Assembly (NCBI GenBank): GCA_002917075.1
Contig: NTMA01000047.1
Span: 62,001 to 126,000 of the forward strand
Reading direction: 5' to 3'
Length of the DNA stretch: 64,000 nt
Source of the DNA: Hawksworthiomyces lignivorus
Taxonomy: Eukaryota > Ascomycota > Sordariomycetes > Ophiostomatales > Ophiostomataceae
The translations under genes and the position numbers were made by a program. Below the pieces are notes generated by a model, which was not told where the DNA came from, did not search any database, and was given only the letters and a program-made list of their open reading frames with translations. This document shows, piece by piece, positions 56,500 to 64,000 of this stretch; position 1 is the stretch's first letter, and every line of letters begins with the position of its first letter.

Positions 56500-57543
56500 T
56501 TAATGCTCAAGAACAATATCCTTGCCACGTTCCCAATTGCGCAGCGAGTCATCAATGTTTACCCAGTACCGTAACCGCACGGCCTCGCGCCGGGCGGCTG
56601 CCGCGTCGTCGGCCGCAAAGGCAGCAGCGAGAACGTCTTCGCTTGCCCGCATTCGCGCGTCGTTTGCGGCGCGAATGGGATCGAGATCAGCCTCGGACGT
56701 GGCGCTCTCGATGTCCTCGCGGACCTCGAGGACGGTCATCAGGAGCTCTGTGTCCGACGCGCCACCGTTGCCGCTGCCGCTGTGTGCAGTGCCCCCCCAC
56801 AGCGTCCCCTCGTCGCCCGCCACGTCGACCCCGTACCGGTGGCGCAGGAGATACTGCGCGCGTAGAAGCGGCGAGGCCAGCGTGCGGTAGGCCTCATTGA
56901 TCCGCGCAGACAGCGCCTCAGCGCGGGCCCGCGAGGCAGAGTGCCGCCGGCTGGGGTTTCCTCCTCCTTCTTCTGCCCCCGTGCCGGACGTAACCGCAGC
57001 CTCGTCGTCCTCCGCGCCTTGGGATGCGTGGTGGTGGAAGTCTGGGTGGGCAGCCGCTTGTAGTCGAAGAAACTCCGTCCGTAGCGCTCGGACATTGATC
57101 TGGAAAGGCCCCTTCGGAGGCGGCCCGAGTGGCAGAGTCTTCGGGAAAAGGGAATAGAAGAGGAGAGAGTCGGCTAGGGGTTGGCGAGGAGAAGAGGACG
57201 AGGAAGATTCTGGCGACTGCGGCTGCGAAGGTTCATCGCTTCTTCTCGATGCGGGCTGTGGCTGTTCTTGCGCCTGTGAGCCCGACAGAGCGCGCGATGA
57301 ATTCGACAGCGGCCGCGCGTGTCGTAGCGGCAGCGTATCTGCGCTAGGTTCGAAGCGCCTTCTGCTGGCCGGCGTCGAAGCCAGCGCCGGCAGAGAAAAT
57401 GCCCGTCTAGAAGCGGGCTGAGCTACCACACGCCGCGCTTCTCGTGCACAAAATGCGCACATTGGACGGCGGCTGCCGAGGACGGCAGTTGGGAGTGTCG
57501 GTCTCATGATCGGGAATCTGCGTAGGCGTGGCTGTTGGGGCAC
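56500..57543 (-). CDS. jac1: Mitochondrial J-protein co-chaperone Jac1/HscB
   Basis: Intronless 347-residue protein. Residues 1-55 are rich in Arg, Ser and Ala with almost no acidic residues, as in a mitochondrial targeting sequence. The J domain begins near residue 122 (LLFYSLFP) and contains HPD at 166-168; an insertion rich in Gly, Glu and Ser (about 172-200) interrupts it before ARINEAYRTLASPLLRAQYLL. The C-terminal HscB bundle follows (ELLMTVLEVREDIE to YWVNIDDSLRNW). Jac1 delivers the iron-sulphur scaffold Isu1 to the Hsp70 Ssq1. The J-domain insertion and a second Gly-rich loop near residue 265 make it longer than yeast Jac1 (184 residues), as is common in filamentous fungi. Confidence 0.9.
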   Translation of the reverse strand: MPQQPRLRRFPIMRPTLPTAVLGSRRPMCAFCAREARRVVAQPASRRAFSLPALASTPASRRRFEPSADTLPLRHARPLSNSSRALSGSQAQEQPQPASRRSDEPSQPQSPESSSSSSPRQPLADSLLFYSLFPKTLPLGPPPKGPFQINVRALRTEFLRLQAAAHPDFHHHASQGAEDDEAAVTSGTGAEEGGGNPSRRHSASRARAEALSARINEAYRTLASPLLRAQYLLRHRYGVDVAGDEGTLWGGTAHSGSGNGGASDTELLMTVLEVREDIESATSEADLDPIRAANDARMRASEDVLAAAFAADDAAAARREAVRLRYWVNIDDSLRNWERGKDIVLEH

Positions 57544-58117
57544 GATGTCTATTGTGTCGGCAGCACGGGTGAAAAAATAGTTAGACCCAGGAACCGACGG
57601 GTGGTTGCAGTTTATGTAATTAGAGGGGGTACGCCGAAAATATTGGATATTATGACGTCGCTAAATCCGTCCCACAGAGAAGCTCGGCTCAAGAAACAAT
57701 CGGAGCGGATATTGTCCAGCGTGGCGACCTACATACATATTATGCCAGCTGCACTCGTCGATTCCTTGCTCTAGTTTCCATTCCGTTTCCATTACGTCTT
57801 GAACTGGGCTGTCGTGATACGAAACAAGCCCGCGGAGTTTCGTACCTCGGAGTTATGTCTCAAATTGTTACATTTTCTCATTTCTGTGAATGCTATGCGA
57901 AATCTTTTTGCCGCTGGAGAATTCCTGTATCGGTATCATAAAGTCCCACTTATATGCATAAGTCATAACCAAAAGAAAAAGAGAAGAGAAAGAAAAAGAA
58001 CAAGAAACAAGTAAGGAAATGCCCGAAACTCCTTCACGAGCCGACCTTATCCCGACGGCATCGGAATACATTATGTAGATTCTTCTCATTCTGGCCCCCT
58101 GATTCCATAACCTAGCC
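57544..58117. other. Intergenic region upstream of jac1
   Basis: 574 bases with the jac1 promoter and the 3' flank of the F-box-like gene. An A/G-rich stretch lies at about 57969-58017. No gene was recognised. Confidence 0.5.
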
Positions 58118-60971
58118 TCAGATAAGTCTGAGATCTCGCCACGGCCCACGCTCTGTGTGCCACCAGCGCTCCTTGTCCTTCTTGTGGGGCTGGTTCCAGT
58201 TCACATTCCATCGCCCGGTGCAGCCTTCCTTGACTTGCTCCCAGTCCAGGCCATCACTGCCTCGGCTGCCCTGCTGCTTGTCCTCTAGCTTCTCGCCGCC
58301 ATCGGACAAAAAGGCGTCCATGTCCACGAGGCCGCCTTTCTCGTCTGTAGAACCTCGGTCGGGAAGGAGGTGGTACGAAATGCGGCTTTGAATCGCGCCA
58401 ACGAAGCCAGCCATGCCGCCCTTTTCGACTAATGTTCCGTTCTCGTCCGTGACGTTGATGAAAAAGCGCGGAAATTGGCGTGCCGCTTCTATACGCGCCT
58501 GCGCAGCCAGCCGGGCCTGGCACAAGTTGCTGTGCTCGCACGCCTTCTGGTGAGACCGGTGATGCTGCAGCTGTGGCAACGAAGAAGTCGTGTCTGCGGA
58601 GGACGGCGGGCTTGCTGGGGAAAGAGGGTAAGACGTGTTGCTGCTCGTGCGAGAGTGGCTGACAGCCGACGAGAAGGCAGACGACGATGACTCCGAGTTG
58701 CTGTGACGGCCACCCGAGGCTGCCGTACCGGAGCTGCTTCCGCCCGCGTTCAAGCCGCTGCTGGCGCCAAACTGGCGGTAGCGGTCCTCTGGGAGGTCTA
58801 TACGCTCGCGTGGCCGGCACAGAGCCTGGAAGACACCTTCGGGATCTGCTGGCGCCCGCAGACGCCTAAGCTCAGGAAAGCCATTCGCGGCAATGCTGCG
58901 GGCCAGGGTCATATCTGCCGCGTTAGCTCCATCTTCGCTCGTTGTGATGTCCCAATGGAGACTGCGCAACGAAGCCGATGCCAGATAGGGGAACAGCCAG
59001 ATCACTTCACCAGGGGCAAGCGTTGGTGGTTGAGACTGCACAAAAGTAAAATCGCTCAGCGCCGTCAGCTTGGACAAGATGCGAGCGAGTGCTGGCAGCG
59101 AGTCAAGGTGGGCGTGGACGAGAGTCAACGACGTAAGCAACCAGCTGGTGCCACGCGTAGCGAACATGGAGAGGCCGTTCGACGTGATACCGGCAACATG
59201 CACCAAGGACAGCTTCTTCAGCGGAGGAAGCGACAGCAGCGCGGTATCGTCAAACGCGGCCGGAGGTAGGTGCGAGAGGTATATATTTTGCAATGCGGGT
59301 AGATACATAAGTGCATCGATCATCAGCGTCGCTGGAGCTAGCGTAGCACCGGGTTTGCAGTGGACCGTCACCGTAGTAAGGTATCGCCAGTCAACATGGT
59401 GGTTGACAAAATTGAAACCGTGCTGGGGGTCCAACACCAGCAGCGGTGGAGCGTTGGACAACCCATGAGAGATGGCGAATGGCGCAAATTGTTGCTGGTC
59501 AGATAAAATGGGAGGCGATGCAGGCGGCGAATGCGGCAAGATGATCTGTGAGAGAGACTTGGATCGAGAACGTCTCCGCGCGTGAGCCCGACCTTGCTGC
59601 TGTGGCGGCTGTTCTTTATGTTTGGCATCTGGCTCAATGATCCAATTGATTTCCTTGAGCCGGCGCCGAGTCGAAAGGGACTGGAAGTACCTGCTGAAAT
59701 GTGTGTGGTCGTAGGAGGGATAGAAGCCGACGATGCGCTCGAGGTTTGGACAGGACATGACGACGGACGCCACCAAGTTTTCGTATTTTACGTATTCGTC
59801 GCCGGACGGAAGGTCAATCGACGGCACTTTCAGCGCCCTCACAATTGCCGCTATCTGTGGGTTAGCCCGCAGTGTCCGGCGAAGCAGGACAAGGCGTGTG
59901 CCGAGCTGTACCGGCTTCATCCTTTTCCGCTGGTGAGCAGAGTCCGCTCCGATGAGTCGAATGTCCTCATATAACGCTACGCGTGCATACTTGAGCATCT
60001 TCCGGGCAGCGACCGCCATAGACCCTGCGTCCCGCATCCAACAGGTCGCACAGCTGCTGCTGCCCTCAGCTAGGTGGAGCTGTTTTAGCTTGTCGAGGAT
60101 CAACTCGACTACCTCGCCAGGAAGGGTTGCAAAAAGCTCTCCAGGAGCCTTCTTTCTAGAGGATTTAATGGGCGCCGGTCGCTGCCACTGAAACTGGCCG
60201 CTGCCCTGACCTCGATATTGTCGTGGGCTTGCATATGAGTTGGGCCGCGGGTCCCTTGGTGTTATAGGTGGATCCGATGCAGCCGCCGTCTGCGTTGCCT
60301 GTGTGGTCTGGTTTGCCGGCGAAGCTTGAGAGCTGTGGGGAATCCAGCTAAACGAGTGCACGCGAGCAGCAGGGGGATTTTCGCCGTGCAACACGGCACT
60401 CGAACTAGCTGGTCGTGTACTTGGTATGCGGCTGGTGTGGCTGGTGTTGTTATTTGAAAGCCTCCGCGGCCTCTGGAGCTGGATGTTTGGATGGCTATTC
60501 TCGAAGCGGCTTTCAGCGCTGCTAACCGCCTGGAATGCTTGACCTTCGCGACTTGGCTGTTGCCCTCCTTGCTTCTGTCTATGCTGCATTTGCAAAGCAG
60601 CCAAATCTCGTGCGGCAGACCGATCTGTCCGCAGAATAAAGTCCTCCGTAGACTGTTGCATGACCGGTCTTGTGGTCACTGTCTTTTGGGTTGGTGAGAC
60701 ATAAGTTTCAACCAGAGAAATTCCGGCAGGCCGCCGCATATTGTCGCCATCATACGAAGAAGCATTCTTCGGGAAACTGGCCGGCATGGCTTGTGGAAGT
60801 CTCGCAATGTCCTCCATAGTTAGTGGTGTAGCTCCAGGCTCGAGACGGCTAGGCAGCCTCGCCTGCCTGCCACGCGATGGCAGCCTAGTCGAGTGCCGAA
60901 GAGGAGGCGGACGAAGATGGTTGGCGTCATAAGTCAGCGTCTGGGACGCAGAGGGCTTTGGTGATCCAGCA
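58118..60971 (-). CDS. F-box-like protein with leucine-rich region, 5' end incomplete
   Basis: A long exon ending at 58118. From the internal Met at 60817 it encodes 899 residues, but the frame stays open and coding-like upstream (TYDANHLRPPPLRHSTRLPSR is cut here to TYDANHLRPP...) as far as a good acceptor CTACAG at 60972-60977, so the real start lies in an upstream exon. The first about 300 residues are disordered and rich in Ser, Pro and Gln. An F-box-like helix, LPGEVVELILDKLKQL, follows at about residue 230 of the 899. Leucine-rich segments come next (ALQNIYLSHLPPAAF, LKKLSLVHVAGI). Basic and Ser-rich insertions interrupt it. It may be a substrate receptor of an SCF ubiquitin ligase. The C-terminus (WNVNWNQPHKKDKERWW) is well structured and probably conserved. 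Confidence 0.75.
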
Positions 60972-62563
60972 CTGTAGCAGAAACAAAAATACGAAAAAGA
61001 AGAAAAATAAAGTTAGCAGCGAAGGCTTTCGTATTTCAACAAAGCAACATTAGAATGCACCCCAGAATACAAAGCGTTACAGCAGAAGAGACCAGTAAAG
61101 TTAAGAAAAGAAGCGCTAATGCAGGATATTAATGAAAGCGCCAGAGCCCACTAGGACGAAACTCGGACTAAAAGAGAAATAGGGCCAAGACGTCCTACGG
61201 GACCACAGCGACCACCAGGGACAGAGAAGGAAAAGCAAGGGTTGGTGAGATGGCGTAATTTTAAAATAAAGGGGTTTCGGTTAGAGGTCAATGGCAGCCT
61301 GTCAAAACAGAAAAGAAGCTCAGCCCCGAGAAGTGAGCGTCCAGAACGGGACTTGCAATGTCTGTGCTGCCTGTCAAATGTGTGGTTGGCTACAAGCAAA
61401 CGAGGAGAAATATGATGCACTTTTGTGCTTGCTCGGTGGAGGCCGCATCGTGAGACTTTTTTTTCGGTACTTCGTAGAGTGTACCCTCTGCAGACAAAAA
61501 AGCACGCACACAAGAAGATATCATCAACTCTTGCATGCATGCAAACCGAGCAAGACTAACTCCGGCAGGCGGCAGGCTTGCTGATTCTCTGCAGCATAAG
61601 CGATATCTGTTGGCAGAGAGTTCAAGCCTGTCAGCAGGATTCAGCATTGTTTCCCTACGTGTCGTGCGGAGTATTCCTACATTAGCTTTGTCCACAATTT
61701 GCTTACATGATGTTGCAAGCCCCAATTAGTATTCCACAAGTTTCATGAAACGCCCTGCGGATGTCTGTGTGCTCGCGTCCGTAGGGCAACACACTGACTG
61801 GCCTGGAAGCGAACGGTCCAAGGCCAGGTGCTTTTTTGACTTTATTCTTCGTTTTTCTCGTTTGTTGTATTATTGCAAGCGCTTCTGAGAGTTTGAGTGA
61901 GGCTAAACAGACAGACTTGTTGTTTTAATTTCACAGAAACCCCAGAATAAGGTCAGACCTTGTCTGGAACCGTTTCCTTGCTCGCTGCCCCACTATATTG
62001 TCGATAGTTGACGTTTAACGAGGAATCGCCCATTTTAGTTCGGCTTAGGGTGGCAGTTTCCACCTCTCTTTTGGATAAGCTTTCCCAACGGCGTGGCTTT
62101 TCTTTCTCGACTTTTTTTTTTTAGGCCAAACAGTCGATTTAACGACGTCCATTTGCAGCATCTTCGTACATCCTCTCGTCATGCCATTCTTGGCACCAAG
62201 AACATAATCAGCCAAGCCTTGCTGACCGAGTTGTCCCAGAAAGACTGCGCAGCGAACAGGGCCCAACTTCATGACAAAACATCACCAGGCTGCAGCGGAA
62301 CTCTCCCTCGTCCACAACCTGGTATGTTTCCGCCTTAGCAAAGGGCCCTGTTCTTTGGCCGGTGCAATATCCTTATGGCGGTAAATGAGCATAATTGGGC
62401 AACATACCGTAGCTCAAAGAAGAAGACAAATCAAAAAGGCAGAAAGGCAGGGAAAAGAAGAAGACGAGAGAGAGCCTTCCTTAAAGACATAGAGATGGGG
62501 GGATAACGTAAGAAATGCAAAGGTTCTGCTACTGCTTCACAGAAACTGACTCGCACAACTTAC
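60972..62563. other. Probable 5' non-coding region or long intron of the F-box-like gene
   Basis: 1.6 kb with no convincing exon. It begins with a pyrimidine-rich acceptor on the minus strand (TTTTTCGTATTTTTG then CTACAG). If the exon at 62564-62898 belongs to the same gene, this is a 1592-nt intron; otherwise it contains the promoter and a short first exon that I could not place. Confidence 0.35.
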
Positions 62564-62898
62564 GACCTGTGTTTTTTTGGATGGGTCGTCTGGCGAACCG
62601 CTGCATCTTCGATGTCGCTGATGCTCTTCTGGCTGCCATCGTATTTGTCGACGTTGAGGGGTTGTGTGCTATCCTCGTCATCGCTTTCTCCTGGCTGTAG
62701 GCGGATTATTTCTGTCTCTCTGATCTGCTTGCCAGATAAGGTGTTTACTTCCATTTGAGCAACGGGCTGATCAGGAGACATTTGCGTCTCTGCTGCCGTT
62801 TCTAATGTCCCTCTGTCAACCGGTATGAGTGCGGAGCGGTCGACTCTGCAGCGACGCGAGAGTTTTGACCTATTTCGAATTATGCTTTGTTCAATCAT
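62564..62898 (-). CDS. Possible 5' exon of the F-box-like gene or separate small gene
   Basis: A minus-strand frame starting at an ATG (62898) encodes about 111 hydrophilic residues with acidic and Ser-rich segments (LQPGESDDEDSTQPLN, KSISDIEDAAV). It meets a canonical donor GTAAGT at 62558-62563 in phase 2. The acceptor at 60972-60977 needs exactly phase 2, so joining would give HRS-AGSPKPS in frame. The intron would be 1592 nt, which is exceptional for this kind of fungus. No known domain is visible. Without splicing the frame stops two codons later. Confidence 0.3.
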
Positions 62899-64000
62899 AT
62901 TATCGACATATGAATATAAGTGAAGGATTAGAATTAGACACAATAAAGATGGTAGCTTTGGGCATAGACGATGACTGCAGTCTATTTATCTTATTATTAA
63001 TATATCTGCTACAGAAGTATTTGTTTCCTCATCATTCCATTTCCTGAATTTCCATATCAACGTTACTTCATATTACTGCCAGGTTTGTCTTGGCTACTGT
63101 GCATGTTTGCACTCCTGTCCACTTCAGATTCCATCTTTTCGCCATGTGCTGTGAAGAGCAATAGTTCTAAACTGCCAACCATTGGCGAAAGAGAGTGGTC
63201 TCAAAACAGGATAAGCTCTGATGCGACTTAAAATCTGCATACATCAATGCTTTAGAGGGCTGAACCATGGTTTAAGTCTGGCATATGGTGCTAGTAGATT
63301 AGGGTGTTATACAACGAGAAATAAGAAAAGAAAGGCTGAAAAATAAGCTAGTGCCCTGAACATAGAGGACACTAGTGTTATTTTGGAAGCTGTGCTCCAT
63401 TAATGCCAGCAGAGAAGATCTATATAGTGTGGATCACGTTGTTACACTCTGCGCGAATAGGATTTAATGCTCCACGAATGTGAAAGGAGATCCCAGCACC
63501 TCTCGGCTTTCCTGCCGCGCTAAATAGCACGGCACATCTGTCGATCCCTTTTGGGCATCCTAAGGTTATCTCGCGTTGTTAAACAGCAGAGGTCTGTTTA
63601 GGACTAATATACATATGTGTACGTTTGGAACTGCACGGCTTTCTGGCGAGCGTCTGCTGCTGAGCGCATCAAATTATCTCAAGCCCTTTCCCATTTTGCT
63701 GAGATTGTCAGCATTTACTCAAGGGTCTGTGGTGAGGAATCAGACAGCCTAGGTTTTCTGCTCTCGCCAGGCTTAACTAATAGATATGCTACACACATTG
63801 AAATGGAAAACCGCCATTTAATAAAAGCTGAACAAAAGCTTTCTCGTCGCAAAAGAATTAAGGTTCTCCTATATATGACGCCGAGAGCCCGCTCGTATTT
63901 ACAGAGAACACTCCATCAACCACAAGAGGCTCAGAAACTCGTAATGCTCCAACTTGCATCGCTTTCTATGATTCCTACGACTCCACATCAGGTTCAATAT
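62899..64000. other. Right-end AT-rich region without recognised gene
   Basis: No conserved frame, RNA gene or repeat was found. It may hold the upstream region of the gene ending on its left and the start of whatever lies beyond the window. Confidence 0.45.

Overview
The window is nuclear DNA from a filamentous ascomycete, most likely a Pezizomycotina and probably a Sordariomycete. Protein genes carry short GT-AG introns of about 50-80 bases. The gene families are typical of moulds: Zn2Cys6 and DUF3425-type bZIP regulators, anion:cation symporter MFS transporters, an NRPS-like A-T-R reductase, tannase, DUF1996, a Rim15 kinase and a COP9 subunit. A Hop-like Mutator element carries RIP-type damage. 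I could not fix the species.

Left part (1 to about 37 kb) is AT-rich, has long gene-poor gaps and looks accessory. In order it holds a secreted-type agmatinase (1397-2563, -); a complete but inactivated MULE transposon (3148-6153) with terminal inverted repeats and a 9-bp target duplication; a membrane-anchored copper amine oxidase (7484-10051, +); an ACS-family MFS transporter (10641-12569, -) facing an M20 metallopeptidase (13165-14467, +); an empty 2.9-kb stretch; a second ACS-family transporter (17395-19689, +); and a bZIP regulator (19937-21085, -). Then come a Baeyer-Villiger-type monooxygenase (22776-24534, -) divergent from an NRPS-like carboxylic acid reductase (25248-28703, +), a secreted DUF1996 protein (29616-30624, -), a tannase/feruloyl esterase (31410-33259, -), and a Zn2Cys6 regulator (33755-35014, -) divergent from a short-chain dehydrogenase (35474-36562, +).

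Two functional themes can be read there. The agmatinase, amine oxidase, transporter and peptidase fit scavenging of nitrogen from amines and peptides; three GATAAG sites sit within 220 bp of the amine oxidase start. The esterase, A-T-R reductase, monooxygenase, SDR, transporter and two regulators could form a small pathway that frees an (aryl) acid, reduces it to an aldehyde and oxidises or reduces it further. That pathway is inference from domains and gene order.

Right part (about 38 to 61 kb) is richer in GC and holds conserved core genes: Rim15-like kinase (38406-44606, -), SGNH hydrolase (46809-47736, +), COP9 subunit 4 (48020-49464, -), a PlsC-type acyltransferase (50303-51332, -), a second bZIP factor with a 504-nt intron (53899-55734, +), mitochondrial J-protein Jac1/HscB (56500-57543, -) and an F-box-like protein (58118-60971, -) whose 5' end is incomplete. 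The last 3 kb has only one possible 5' exon. Exon coordinates were derived by eye from reading frames, splice consensus and family conservation; no transcript evidence was available.
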